A DNA stretch of 64,000 nt from assembly GCA_977006965.1 (NCBI GenBank), contig OZ345356.1, positions 1,550,001 through 1,614,000 on the forward strand, written 5' to 3'. Below, one piece after another: positions 1 to 10,262 of the stretch. A program made the position numbers and the translations under genes. The stretch's first letter is position 1. Each line of letters starts with the position of its first letter. This stretch comes from Phymatolithon calcareum. Taxonomy: Eukaryota > Rhodophyta > Florideophyceae > Hapalidiales. The notes beneath the pieces were generated by a model, which saw only the letters and a program-made list of their open reading frames with translations, searched no databases and had not been told where the DNA came from.

Positions 1-414
1 TCCCAAAAACATACTTGAAGAATTAACCTTCTGCAGATTCGATTGCTGATTGTAATCGCTTTGTCAGAGGCGTGACGTGGAGTGCTACTCCCACTTTGGC
101 AAAATAAGCGACTTGAAGATTCTAATGCATGTCACAGGCTGAAAGCCTCGAACATTGACTCCAATATTCCGCAGTTTGTGTATGCACCCCACTGCATTTC
201 GTACTCTTGATAACGCCATGTCGTCTTTTACGCCTTTGTGGTTCATGCTTATACCGAGATACGAGAGCCTCCAAGCTTGATGAAGAACTCGACCCGCAAT
301 GTGGAAGGTGTGTTTCCTGAGTCCCTTGTATTTAAGGATCTCGCTCTTTCCTGGCTTTGTGTTCCAGCTCATACCATTTTCCTGCACCCAGGTAGTCGCT
401 ATATCAAGTATCAC
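1..414 (-). pseudogene. LINE reverse transcriptase relic
   Basis: The minus-strand frame 414-85 encodes about 109 residues that align with the part of LINE-A ORF2 just after the RT catalytic motif: TTWVQENGMSWNTKPGKSE here matches TSWATENGMTWNTKKGKSE in LINE-A. The match runs on to LILPKWE (LINE-A: LVQCRWE). A stop follows and the homologous frame then breaks up towards position 1. No catalytic motif and no 3' tail are present. It is an internal fragment of an old LINE copy, diverged from LINE-A, with no expected function. Confidence 0.75.
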
Positions 415-1948
415 ACATGATTGACATTCTGCGTCTCTCCATTATGGCACCTTACAATTCAAGACAAATCTCTTAAACGTTGTTCGTTCATGCAGATACC
501 GCCATTCTACCACCGACACTGACGAGACCACTTTTCAACCAGGAGATACGAAACTTTCTTGATGCTTCGTTGATGACGTGTCATCGAACATAGTCGTGCG
601 CTTGCACATCGTAGCCATCGCTCTGGTTTGTATCACCTTCTCAGTTGTCATAAACTATAAGGAGCCCCACGAAAGGTCTACCTACCGAAAGCCAATGATT
701 TGTGTATCACAAGTCGCCCAAACTGGACCTCGGTGTGTCGAGTGACTTCGACTGAAAGAATGCACAAAGGTCCAACCCTGCTTCCGGTTGACTCTGTAAG
801 CCACTTAAAGGTAAACTCCTTTGCTCCACTTTGAGTTCCAATTTGGAATCTATGCTTCAGTTACACTTTCCACTCGAAACACAGCTCCAATTATAGTTGC
901 AACAGCGAAAATTCGGCTCAATAAATATAAAATTGCAATTAATTGCAATGAACTGCAATAAAATAAAATTCGGACGATCTCCGCCCATCGGAAATCTGAC
1001 AAGTGGACCCAAGCTTGTCCCTCGGCCCTTTTCCTGGAGAGGAGTTTTGCTAGGGATGCGACGTAAACCAGGATTACTCGGAACTGACTAGAAAATCGAA
1101 GCAATAAAGCGCATCTGCTGAAATTGTAAACTGGCCGCTCCACACTGAAGCCTTGCCGGCCAAAGAAAATGCTGAGTGGACTGCCTTATTGAACGGCACC
1201 GTCCCGCTCTTAATAAAGCCTCTGCAGTTTCCGGATATGCGAAGTCCCAAGCTTCCCTTTCGGAGAAGAAACGTCAGAATCCTCCCAAAACCGCGACCTC
1301 GGTAGCAATAGAAATGTGTCAAGTTTACTTATCCGCCACCAATTCCCTCCTCCAGGCCCCCCTGACCGCTTGCTGCAAACTTGTATCTTATATAGCCTAC
1401 AGATGTGCTTCTCACCTATCTCCTGTGTGAAGCACCCGCAGCGCCACCAACCAATGACATCATGGTCGTAGCTCGAATACTGTACAAGCACCAAAGACGT
1501 CCGTTCCACGAGGCATTGCCTCCGGATGATACTTATTGACAGCCTGTAGGAATGCTCCACATGAGTTCTTGTCACTTCTACGCCTCTTGCGGCGCGCTGC
1601 ACCGCTCGCACGGCTCGCACAATCAGATCATAAACACATTTCAACAGAAATGCATCTCCTTTGTAGTCTCATGCGTTTCACGGAGCGATATTAACTCACA
1701 ATGTGTTGATAACATGACCCGAAACTGTCCGTATTCCTGACAAATAGAAGGACTGATTTTTGCGCTGAAGTTGGCTACGGCCTGGATTTTGTACGGACTG
1801 GAAGAAGATGTTGTACTAATCACAGCAGTGGAAGCAGCTTTAGACTGCATCAGACAATACCACAGTAAGAGGATAGTGAGATGTGTGATTCGGCGGGGAA
1901 TGGAGATCGACCAGTACTGTGGTAAGCGCAATTATTAGCTGTGACAAT
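415..1948. other. No confident gene
   Basis: I see no recognisable protein here. A plus-strand frame is open from about 1744 to 1938 and contains a GTAAGC donor-like site after ATCGACCAGTACTGTG, but neither side gives a convincing partner exon. Around 925-965 the sequence is rich in AATTGCAATTAATTGCAAT, which resembles the terminal regions of the hAT element at 47335-48536; no terminal repeat or TSD could be found. Other open frames overlap each other on both strands. Confidence 0.4.
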
Positions 1949-3265
1949 TTATTCAAGGTCATTCTCAAGTGCAGTGTACAGTTCGAAATCACCTGACATT
2001 GCAAGTACCACAGACTCTGCAGAAGTGACTGCCAGCAGTTGTTCGCAGTCCGAAATTCGAAAGACACTTTTCAGAGCATATGCACAATATGGCGCTCGAC
2101 AAATATTATGATTAGCTATGAGGACCGCACGCATGGGCGTGAGATTAGCAATGAATCCTGAAGTCATGTGCTTAATGCTGCAGGGCCTATGGTCCATGAA
2201 ACTCAGAAAAGTTGAATGTTCTTCTCTCTCTACTGTGCCTCGGCATAGACTCGTCCACTGCTGCTAAAAGTGCGCCTGTGGTTTTATACTTGGACAGATG
2301 CACCGGGAAAGTGTATCACATGCGCGTATCCGCTATTTCAAGGGTTCCCGTCTTGCCGTAAACGTCGTATCATCTGTACACGGTGCACTCTTCAGCAATC
2401 CAAGCTCATCCAGGGACTTGAAGATGAAGCATACTGCGAATTAAGGGGCTTGCAGTCCTGATGGGCCGATTTGTTTCTGAACATCTCAAAGGACACAGGA
2501 CGAGACATACCCAAATCGACAATGAATCCTTCTCCCCCTTCTTCTCCGGAAAGAATACGGCCAGCGTCTCTTCATTTCCAGAGCTGTCATCGTCATCTAC
2601 TCGATCTGTAAAATAACTTTCCATTCCTGATACATCTGACAGTAACACACGAAGGCTTTCTGTGCTTAAGACGCGAGATTCAGATCTTAAGAATTCATAA
2701 AGCAGAAACTGGAATTTGGGCAATGGCTGACGCCTTGACTTCCACAGTACCGTTCTCAGTATAACCGTAGACAAATTCATTGACAGGACACAAGCTTATA
2801 AAACGATTTTTCTCGTTTCTCATGTCAATCCACTTCCGGAGCGAAGCACTCCTGTTTGAATAAATATAAGCTCCGCTACCGAGGCCAGCTGATGCGGAGA
2901 AATTACCTTTTTTGCGTAGCTCTACACAAAACAGTTGACGAATCTCATGGAAATAGCAAAATAACAATCAAAAAGAATCTTTGTGCACTGTGTTGACGAA
3001 TGGAGGAACGTCCTCAGGCGAAAGGAAGGGGAGACGACGATGAAAGGAAGCATGACGGGAAGAATATCGTTCTGATAACATCCAACATTATCTGAGAGTA
3101 TGTAAATGTCTGTGTACTTGGAATCTCGAGTGCCAGTCTATGAGAAATCGCATCACAGACAGAGCCAACTGTAAATATGTCCTGTTCTGTGACACTCAAA
3201 CTTATGTGGTCAAAAATAGAGTTTCCCAAACGCCCGTTTCCTTCGGGAAATAGATGATAGCCCAG
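1949..3265 (-). pseudogene. Decayed coding region, downstream part (unknown protein)
   Basis: Several minus-strand frames follow one another with protein-like composition: 3262-3014 (contains PEGNGRLGNSIFDHISLSV), 2967-2695 (FISLCPVNEFVYGYTENGT), 2780-2406 (SLRVLLSDVSGMESYF) and 2197-1949, whose stop overlaps an AATAAA. They probably belong to one gene or element broken by frameshifts, though introns cannot be excluded. The GNSIF segment weakly recalls the GNC-F core of OTU proteases with the cysteine changed, too weak for a name. Piggybac copy A lies immediately upstream, and the frame continues on its far side at 6126-6330. Function unknown. Confidence 0.4.
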
Positions 3266-3320
3266 TGTCTAGTTTACGAACCACCTCAATTGAGGGTAAA
3301 TACTTCAATTGAGGGGCGAT
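3266..3320 (+). repeat. Left terminal and subterminal repeats of piggyBac copy A
   Basis: The inverted repeat TGTCTAGTTTACGA is followed by CCTCAATTGAGGG and a mutated CTTCAATTGAGGGG. The partner at the right end is at 6087-6121 with one CCCTCAATTGAGGG. The paired palindromes near each end are candidate transposase-binding sites; that role is inferred from position only. Confidence 0.7.
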
Positions 3321-3681
3321 TTGAAAGGTCAAAAAAGTATGTAAAAAGAATGCGCAACAGATATTTCGCGTCATATTTGGAAAGCCGGGCTTGTGTTCTC
3401 CGTGAGAAGTAGCGGAACTACTACCGTGAAACTGCGTCGTTCGGTGGAAGGAACGAAAATATGATTTTACGCAGAAGACGCGGATGTGTCATGTCACGAT
3501 AAAAAGACCCACGCCGAGTGGTCGGCGCACCAGTACACACTAATGCAACATCAGTGACAAGTCTCGCAGAGCGTTGCAATCTCTATGGAGCTTTTTTCAA
3601 GTCATAAACAATGAATTGCACGATTCTGGAGGTATTCTTGAATGAAATCAATGGTCAAGAAAGCACGTCGCTTCGCGTGAA

Positions 3682-4055
3682 ATGGATCCAAAGTTCAGAA
3701 ACCGACCGAGAAGACTAAGATTAAGACACTCAAGATTGTTAACGTCAAAAGTAGGAAAGATTGACGGAGGTGCTCCGTCCTGTCGAATGCTTGTGTCTAG
3801 CCCGAGTCCGCAAAACTCTGCACCACAAAATCCGGCTTACAGTATTCGTGGTCGCCAGTCTTCTTCGCCAAGCGCCAGTTTATTCTCTGCAGTCGCAACC
3901 ATAAGCTCCCCAAATATGTATACAAATTTCGATCCAACCCTCAGAAGCTATGAACGCCCTATTGCAGGCACTCTCGGCTACGCCCGCAAGGCTCTTCGGA
4001 CCAGGCGTCGCAAGAGAAAGTTGATGTCATCACACCCGACCGCGAACCACGTTTA
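3682..4055 (+). pseudogene. piggyBac transposase N-terminal region, copy A (frameshifted)
   Basis: The start region aligns at nucleotide level with 16888 onwards in copy B, where the frame reads MGSDSSSIKKTKIKT. In copy A the reading frame has shifted, so the open frame seen (MDPKFRNRPRRLRLRH) is not the ancestral one. The region ends where the LINE-B fragment enters at 4056. It would have encoded the poorly conserved N-terminus of the transposase. Confidence 0.5.
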
Positions 4056-4363
4056 AGGTGCCTAAGGTTGACATTCAACCGAGCACCCCTTTGGAGGAAA
4101 TCAGTGTTGGGTGCGTACTGTGGGATTACCGCGGTGGTCGAACTAGTCGCCTTACAACGTACTCTAGCGTCATCGAAGATGAGTACAGAAATTGAGTTTG
4201 AGTGCAAGAGACTTACCGGAGCTCTTGTTGGGAGAGAATTACGAATCAAGAACGTTTTGAGCAGCCAGATGACTATAGCGTAGAGATTATGCAAGAGCTG
4301 CCCCGTTACTCCAAGGTGAGGCTTTGGGAGCTCTCAAAAATAAAATCATCAAATATCCCCAAA
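4056..4363 (+). mobile_element. LINE-B 3' fragment nested in piggyBac copy A
   Basis: The plus strand encodes the end of a LINE ORF2 (LTFNRAPLWRKSVL, then FECKRLTGALVGREL), matching the minus-strand LINE-B copy at 31208-31985 (VIFNRVPLWRKSIL, YECKRLTRALTGRE). It ends with AAAATAAAATCATCAAATATCCCC, the LINE-B 3' terminus with a short C tail and no poly(A). Copy B of the piggyBac lacks this block, so it is a later insertion. TTTA at both junctions is the only target duplication visible, so the exact ends may be off by a few bases. Confidence 0.75.
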
Positions 4364-4444
4364 TTTATTGCTCATGGGGTGCCTTAGTACGAGCGACAAG
4401 TTCTATATCCGATTGACGGCCGAAGTCCACATCAGTTCTAGACA

Positions 4445-6055
4445 GTGCGCACTCCAAATGGAGATCTCATAACAGAAAATGGTGGTATTGGGCATCACAC
4501 GCCCTATGATTGCTTTATGACCATGTTTCCGCAAGGTCAACTTCGAAAAATAGCTGCATGGACGTCCGCGAATCTGAAACGAATTGGGCGAAAACAAACT
4601 ACAGCGACAGAGCTGGTTAAGTTTTTCGGAATCCTCGTCCTCATGATAAGATTTGAGTTCGGCGCTAAGACCGATTTATGGAAGACTACCAGGTCGAACA
4701 AGTATATCCTGACTCTTTGTTTTTCAAACACTTGGATTTCAAGAAACAAGCTCACCGCATACCTTCGGTGCTTTACATTCAGCATACAATCAAGTGAAAG
4801 AGGAAGCATTTCGTCTGCGCAGTACCGCTGGGCGCTCGTCCAAGATATTGTCGATGCCATAAATGAGCACAGAAAGCGCAATGTGTCGCCGTCGGACTTC
4901 ATTTGCGTGGATGAGTCCATATCTCGCTGGTATGGCAACGGACGACATTGCCTTGATGTCGGGCTACCTCAGTACATAGCGATTGACTGCAAGCCGGAGA
5001 ATTATTGCGAGACACACAACTCGGCATGTGGAAGAAGTGGGATAATGCTACATCTCGAGCTCGTTACTACCGCAGAAGACGAGAAGGAAAAGGATTTCGA
5101 AGGCCAAATGGCCAAGGTACAGGAAATTTACGACGTCTTGCGGCCGCATATTCTGGCACAAGGAGAATTGTGTGTGCGGATTCATATTTTGCGAGTGTTG
5201 AATCTGCAGAGATACTTCTTCGATTGGGCCTAAAATTCGTTGGGGTCATCAAAACGGCGACCAAGATGTATCCCATGGACTACCTATCAAGAATTGAGCT
5301 TCCGAAAAGAGGTCAATGTGTTTTTCTAGTTCGAAAAGCTTTGAACGGTGAGCCGTTAATGATGGCGGCTATATGGGTTGACCGAGATCGCCACTATTTT
5401 ATTTCGACTTTGTCTACGGCACTGGAAGGCAAACCACACAATCGTGTGCGTTGGCGTCAGATTGAAGAAGGTCCGTTTCGTGTTGAGCTGTCCGTGCCCC
5501 AGCCCGAGTCATGCGAGATATATTGCTCCGCGTGCGCGCAAATCGACAAGTACAATCGGTGCCGGCAAGAGAATTTGGATCTTGAGAAGAAAGTTCACCC
5601 TGGACTGGTCGTTCCGCGTTAACACAATTTGTGTGGTTGATAGCTGGCTTTTATTCTCCGGTGCTCGTGCAGAGTATCAGGATCACATGACGCAGCGAAG
5701 GTATTGTGAAATGCTGCCCGAGCAGCTCATCGACAACTCGTACGATTCGCGTAATGCTCGTCATCGTTCAAACACTCCAGAACGTACCTTTGTCTCCGGG
5801 AGCGGTGTCGGAAACAACTTAATCCCAACGAGAAAGAAACGGAAGACCGCGGATGGCATGATGACCAATTATGCTGTGCAAAACAACTGTAGCGTCTGCA
5901 AAGTCAAGAAGACGACCCTCGTGTGCTCATCATGTAACAGGCTTGAAGCTGCTGCGATATTCATTTGCGCAACGTCTACTGGCAGGATCTGCTTCGCTAA
6001 GCATGTGGAAGACATCCATGAGCTTGACGCTTTTGATGTGACCGATTGTGAGTAG
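4445..6055 (+). pseudogene. piggyBac-type transposase, copy A (two frameshifts)
   Basis: This is a DDE-family transposase that would cut and paste the element. The three expected acidic positions are present: CVDESISRWYG near 4915, IVCADSYFAS near 5175 and ICVVDSWLLFSG near 5635. A Cys-rich C-terminal domain follows (CSVCKVKKTTLVCSSC, then CFAKHVEDIHEL), the zinc-binding domain typical of piggyBac proteins. Frame changes near 5150 and near 5600 break the protein into three frames, so no full enzyme can be made from this copy. The stop is at 6053-6055, just before the right terminal repeats. The DESISRWYG style is, from memory, the one found in oomycete and algal piggyBac elements. Confidence 0.9.
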
Positions 6056-6125
6056 CCTTCATATGCAAAATTGAATAATTTTCGTTCCCTCAATTGAGGG
6101 AAAATTTCAGCAAACTAGACACTAG

Positions 6126-6627
6126 TGTCATCCTCATGCCTTTCTTGCCGAAAAACAGTACCGTTTTCTCTTCAAATCTCATTTTTCAGTCCAGGAGGAT
6201 AACGACTTTTATCGTATTTGATGCTGCACATTGACGAATGTTCTCGAACAATGCTGCAACCCTGGACTGCTTATTCTGACTCTGTGCTGATACACATAAA
6301 AAAGGAGAAGCATTTCCCTGGAATCCATCGAAGCAATAGAAATATCTTCTGGCTTCATATCACCCTCTGTTTCTGCATCACAGTGGTTTCAACTTGATCC
6401 AAAATTTGGAACGAAGCTAGGTACTGATGGCGCTCATTTATGCCTGGCATACTGGCTTCTACAGGTCCATTTTCAAGCGCAGAACGTGTGTCATGAAACG
6501 CATCACCGTCCATCTTACCTGAATGGTTCGTTAAGAAAGAAAACTTTACATGATGCTGAGCGGCATTCAAGGCGGGTGACAGTGGTGCCCGGAATTTCTG
6601 TCCAGAATCCTGCAATGCACAATTCAA
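6126..6627 (-). pseudogene. Decayed coding region, upstream part (unknown protein)
   Basis: Minus-strand frames flank the right end of piggyBac copy A. One (6627-6355) contains GKMDGDAFHDTRSALENGPV and YLASFQILDQVETTVMQKQ. A shifted frame continues with EGDMKPEDISIASMDSRE, and another with SRVAALFENIRQCAASNT and KTVLFFGKKGMRMTL directly at the transposon edge. Omitting the transposon and one 4-bp duplication, that last frame runs on into GYHLFPEGNGR on the far side. The region was therefore coding when the transposon landed and has since gained frameshifts and at least one stop. Product unknown. Confidence 0.4.
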
Positions 6628-6659
6628 CTAATGAGGGCAAAAATTTTGTAAACGAGTGA

Positions 6660-7225
6660 AGAAGAAGAAGTGGAGATTTTTATTATAGTGTTACCAACGC
6701 ATCTGCAGACGCTTGGGGCAACACTTCTGATGAGCCACGAGGACTCAACTCAGAGACCAGAGGCTCCATTTCGCATAAAAACGGCTATAGTCAGCAAAAT
6801 TAGAAAACCTACCTCTGATCTCAACGGAGAGATCTCGAGGGGGAAAATCATTTCACTTCAATGGCCACGCAGAGCATCGTATCGTGTGAACGTGCGGAAA
6901 GGAAAATTTTATGACGTCCGAGGTCGTTCCCCGCGCCGAAGCAAGTTTACCGACGTCCCGGACCCGCGTGCCGCTCCGATCTTCAGGACTTACTCTCGCT
7001 CGGCTTGCCCGCCGATCCGCGCGAGGGAGTTACTGACGTCCCCAGTCTTGCGTGCGCCGGAGCGCGATGGGCGAGTTTACCGATGTCCCGGGTCCGCGTG
7101 CCGTGCCGATCTTCAGGACTTACTCTCGCTAGGCCTGCCCGCCGATCCGCGCGGGGGGGTTACTGACGTCCCCAGTCTTGCGTGCGCCGGAGCGCGATGG
7201 GCGAGTTTACCGACGTCCGCGGTCG
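6660..7225 (-). mobile_element. CTT-tailed short retroelement with GC-rich 5' repeats
   Basis: A 566-bp insertion is bounded by an exact 15-bp direct repeat, TTTGTAAACGAGTGA, at 6645-6659 and 7226-7240. Read on the minus strand it starts with GC-rich tandem units and ends with GCCCCAAGCGTCTGCAGATG, GCGTTGGTAAC, ATAATAAAAATC and a (CTT)n tail next to the target duplication. No coding capacity is evident. The long target duplication and tail mean target-primed reverse transcription, so it is a SINE or an internally deleted LINE. At least seven more 3' ends of this family lie in the window (15.2, 25.9, 32.7, 45.2, 49.4, 57.2 and 63.6 kb). No tRNA-type promoter boxes are recognisable. Confidence 0.8.
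6945..7217 (-). repeat. GC-rich tandem repeat, 130-bp unit, about two copies
   Basis: CTTCAGGACTTACTCTCGCT occurs at 6981 and again at 7111. TACTGACGTCCCCAGTCTTG occurs at 7031 and 7161. The period is therefore 130 bp. Partial units flank both sides (GACGTCCGAGGTCGT at 6914, GACGTCCGCGGTCGT at 7213). The array is far richer in G and C than its surroundings and lies at the 5' end of the CTT-tailed element. Confidence 0.85.
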
Positions 7226-7510
7226 TTTGTAAACGAGTGAGCCAAGAACGTAATACGTCTCACTTTCCAACAGGTTGCATCTTTGCGATGTAGTAAACAA
7301 GCTTGATAAAGGATGACATGGAAATGATAATTTCCGGATCGTGAAGGCATAGTTTTCGTATTCTCTTGGAATGCTCGTCATTCACGCAGAAAAACCTTTA
7401 TACGTTTCTCAGCGTTTCTCTTGCGGATAGGTCTCATTAAGAAAGCGAAATGAACAGGATTATCATCCTCAATGTTACATATGACCTCAACCTGCTTCGT
7501 TCCCAAGATA

Positions 7511-7816
7511 TCATTTGAACATCGACGGGAATGAATCGCGCGGCATCTTCGACAGCGCTTTCATCCAGACTTTCACGATCAATACAGTTTTCCGAATATC
7601 GGCAGGGTTAATTACGGTTTTCCGGTCCTCACGGGCAGTAGCAAATCGCTGATTCCATCTTGCAAAGTTCCATGGCAATGGTCCATGAACAAGATTGCTT
7701 CTTGACTCACAATCGTTTTCCACATTGCGTACGGCATGCAAATGAGCACTGTTTTTTTGGTCGGGGCTGGTCCTTTTTCTCACTGTAGCGCTTGGTGGTA
7801 ATGATCTATGAAGCAA
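7511..7816 (-). CDS. Hypothetical open frame, possibly an exon of the decayed region
   Basis: This minus-strand frame of about 100 residues has protein-like composition (HGPLPWNFARWNQRFATARE, VINPADIRKTVLIVKVWMKA) and ends in TGA at 7511. An AG acceptor-like site (CTTCTTAGCAG) lies just upstream near 7818, so it could be an exon rather than a complete gene. It lies in the same orientation as the Cys-rich frame at 7913-8422 and the decayed frames at 6.6 and 2-3 kb. I do not recognise a family. Confidence 0.35.
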   Translation of the reverse strand: MLHRSLPPSATVRKRTSPDQKNSAHLHAVRNVENDCESRSNLVHGPLPWNFARWNQRFATAREDRKTVINPADIRKTVLIVKVWMKALSKMPRDSFPSMFK

Positions 7817-7912
7817 CTGCTAAGAAGTTTTTATATATATTTTCTTGCAGAGAAGTCCCATTAAGGTGCGCTTTGGAAAGCTCCCCCTTTCCGATTTTCG
7901 AATACTGAGTGC

Positions 7913-8422
7913 CTATTCTTCCCAATCCGAAGGTTTTCTCGATTTTGCAGCATAGTACGAAATTTGGTAACAGAAACATTCTTTTTCAGAGCAGTCCCAA
8001 AAGTTTTGTCGAGACGCCGTCAATAATGCCTGAATATTCCTCAATGTTGTGTCCGACATTTCTTCCAGTTCTAATTCGAGCTCAGATATGGATGGAAATA
8101 GGTTTATAGCGTGCTCCTCAACACCGATCGCTTGTAGCGATCTAGCTGTTCGCGGCAGAATATTGCTTGCAACAGGGGCTGACTCCTCTGATGATATCGC
8201 GCTTCTTGTGTGCTTTCGAGGGGATACTAGCTTGGTTTGACGCTTTTGCTCTGCCTTTCCGGGCCGTACGCAGTTGCAGAAGCATTTCGCGCATTTACGA
8301 CATACAGCACATACAGCTTTTTTGGATCTGCATCTTGCTTCGATTCTATGGAGCAGCCCCGTCTCGTCACGGTCAATCGCGTTTTTACATTTTCGCACAG
8401 GACATAGTTCACAATTGTGCAT
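7913..8422 (-). CDS. Cys-rich hypothetical protein, 169 aa
   Basis: An ATG at 8422 opens a 169-residue frame. The first 50 residues hold a dense cysteine cluster (NCELCPVRKCKNAIDRDE, then CAVCRKCAKCFCNC) that should bind metal; a central basic and serine-rich stretch follows, then an acidic helix (ELELELEEMSDTTLRNIQAL). There is an in-frame stop just upstream of the ATG and no acceptor between them, so this start is plausible. Similar cysteine clusters occur in proteins carried by large DNA transposons, and the decayed frames downstream on the same strand would fit, but that is inference. No named domain can be assigned. Confidence 0.45.
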   Translation of the reverse strand: MHNCELCPVRKCKNAIDRDETGLLHRIEARCRSKKAVCAVCRKCAKCFCNCVRPGKAEQKRQTKLVSPRKHTRSAISSEESAPVASNILPRTARSLQAIGVEEHAINLFPSISELELELEEMSDTTLRNIQALLTASRQNFWDCSEKECFCYQISYYAAKSRKPSDWEE

Positions 8423-9441
8423 ATATGCAAAAAAGTCCCGATCGCATTACGTGAAGAATGCTGTGCTATAAGTGCACCAGAGTCAAGGCAATAGATGGAG
8501 CACATTGTTCTAACCTGCGAAATTCTCCATTGACACTTGTGTCTGATTTCGTACTCCGACTCAAGTGCGAATTCTTGAATTGTTTGCTTTCTGGAGCACT
8601 TTCGTGCATACTCTTGGTAAATACGATGTGAGTACTATTGAGCACTTTTCCGAAGGAAAACAATGGACCTTTGATCGTTGCTGCAGTTCAAAATGACTAC
8701 GTTCCTGATTCCAGTCCTCAGCTCCCTTCTAAGTTCACCCAGACTGTTTTCTCGACCATTGCGAAAAATTACGGTCCCGGAAAAAAGGCTCGTTTATTGG
8801 TAAATTGCTTGCTAACTAATTCCAAACCCAAAAAAATATTTATTCATTAATTTTATTGTATTTACAAATACAAGGCAATCATAATAACATAAATAAATAA
8901 TAATATACTCTGCTATCTTTCGAGATAACACGAATAGAATTTAGAGGTATGGGCATTGCGCGATTCCGGGCGCTCTTACGCCAGACCAGTCTCTCTATCT
9001 TGTCAACATGACTAAAAGACAATATTATGCTGCACGTTACCGTTTGGAACGCTGTAGCGGCATTACGCAAATCTTAATAAGTTCATTGCCCCTGTTCCCT
9101 TGTCACGGTTTTGGGACACTCTGAAAAGATGAATAAAACTTTTAATTTAGAATGTGTCTGGACCTATTACTACTTTTACCGTGCTGCGAACGGCCACGTT
9201 TTCGATTTGGAATTATGGTAAAGTAAATTCTTCCTAAATTAGTTTCGTATACTGAAATGGTTAGCATTGCATTAATCTTTTCTAAATTCATATTGCAGTA
9301 GCAGTAAACGCCATCATGCCAGGATATTAATGTCGAAGTTAAATTCAATATTGCATTGAACAGTATCTTAAATTGCAAACTTCTAGTGTAGAGAGGCGCT
9401 TCCATTTCTTAGGGAAATTGTCACCTTTTCAAACCGAAGAG
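8423..9441. other. No confident gene
   Basis: A minus-strand frame ending at 8466 contains MHESAPESKQFKNSH and a GTTAGA donor-like site, which could be a leader exon of the Cys-rich frame, but no acceptor gives an open join. The stretch 8830-9400 is AT-rich with no protein-like frame. Confidence 0.4.
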
Positions 9442-10095
9442 ATGAGCTCAAAGGATTCCCGCTCCTCATTAACCTTTGACGAATTCGTTTCCAATGTGAG
9501 TTGATTCTGTTTTTCTCCTTGAATGCTGATTTGTTCCTGCACATAGAGGCGACAGTTTCCTAAATGATGATTCTAAGCTTGTTCCGCATGAAAATAAGTA
9601 CAGGGTGAAGCTGTAAGTGTGGTAGAGGAGCCGATCGATACATACCCATCAAAATATGCGGCGTCGTTATGTACTGAAGTAAATTATGAAAGTGAAAGTC
9701 TTTGCTCAGAGGAAGCGGAACCCGAACAAGACAAGGTTAATTCTGACATCGAAGAAGGAAGCTCTGAAGAGATAAATCACAACGTGCAGTCTGTCTCCAG
9801 CCATATTGATGTCCTAAAATCAAAGCTTGCACATCTGTTGCCTCTCTTAGACGCCTTGAACTGTACGATGGCTTCTCGAGAAAGTCAGAACAACCCTAAG
9901 GAGGAGTCTGAAAAAATATCGGTTCGCAGCTCTACCCTGCGAAAAGAGATTAATGGTATGTCTTCAGAGATTGATCAACGTCTTAAAGCCATATTAAAAA
10001 TCATTCAAGCAAGATCGGAAGAAAGCCTAACTAGAATCGCACAGTTGAAAGAACGTGGTAAAACGTTTCAGGACGATATTCTCCGTGCCGAATGA
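9442..10095 (+). CDS. Two-exon coiled-coil protein, 181 aa, unknown function
   Basis: Exon 1 is 9442-9495 (ATG, MSSKDSRSSLTFDEFVSN). A GTGAGT donor at 9496 and a CAG acceptor ending at 9603 give a 108-bp phase-0 intron. Exon 2 is 9604-10095 and ends in TGA. The protein is very acidic in its first 60 residues (EEAEPEQDKVNSDIEEGSSE), then predicted helical with heptad-like leucines (LKSKLAHLLPLLDALNCTM; later EIDQRLKAILKIIQARSEES). It has no signal peptide, membrane segment or cysteine motif. It looks like a small cytosolic subunit that pairs through a coiled coil, but no family is recognisable. A poly(A) signal lies 36 bp after the stop. The acceptor choice is the least certain point; the other nearby AG leads straight to a stop. 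Confidence 0.7.
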
Positions 10096-10130
10096 TTCTA
10101 GTCTGTTTCAATGTAGCCTGAATCTTTCTC

Positions 10131-10136
10131 AATAAA
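10131..10136 (+). terminator. Poly(A) signal AATAAA
   Basis: A canonical AATAAA lies 36 bp after the stop codon of the coiled-coil gene. It supports this strand and this 3' end. Confidence 0.6.
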
Positions 10137-10262
10137 GTGGCAGCAGAAAGATTCCCTAATGAGCCTAACTTTCTTTAAAATATCGAGATCTTTCAGTTAT
10201 ATTTTCTTATTCCGCAAACAATGAATGCTGAGGCTTTATAAAATAGCGAAAGTGAAGGGCAT

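Larger units (their letters stand above)
3266..6121 (+). mobile_element. piggyBac-like DNA transposon, copy A (2.86 kb, decayed)
   Basis: Terminal inverted repeats read TGTCTAGTTTACGAACC at the left and, reverse-complemented, TGTCTAGTTTGCTGAAA at the right. Just inside each end lies the 14-bp palindrome CCCTCAATTGAGGG: two degenerate copies at the left, one at the right. The same termini bound copy B at 16471-18462. Flanks read CCAG at the left and CTAG at the right, so the target duplication is probably CTAG with one change, not the usual TTAA. The element carries a piggyBac transposase broken by frameshifts and a LINE-B insertion at 4056-4363. It sits inside an older decayed reading frame on the minus strand. 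Confidence 0.85.

Noticed and set aside
900-965. AATTGCAATTAATTGCAAT tract as a relic of the 47-kb hAT element
   Set aside because: The motif is low in complexity and no CAGGGGT end or 8-bp duplication is nearby.
1210-1644. A 144-aa minus-strand frame
   Set aside because: No ATG-supported start, no homology, and overlapping frames of equal quality on the other strand.
6670-7293. A 207-aa plus-strand frame
   Set aside because: It runs through the GC-rich tandem repeat of the CTT-tailed element, on the opposite strand; the protein repeats only because the DNA does.
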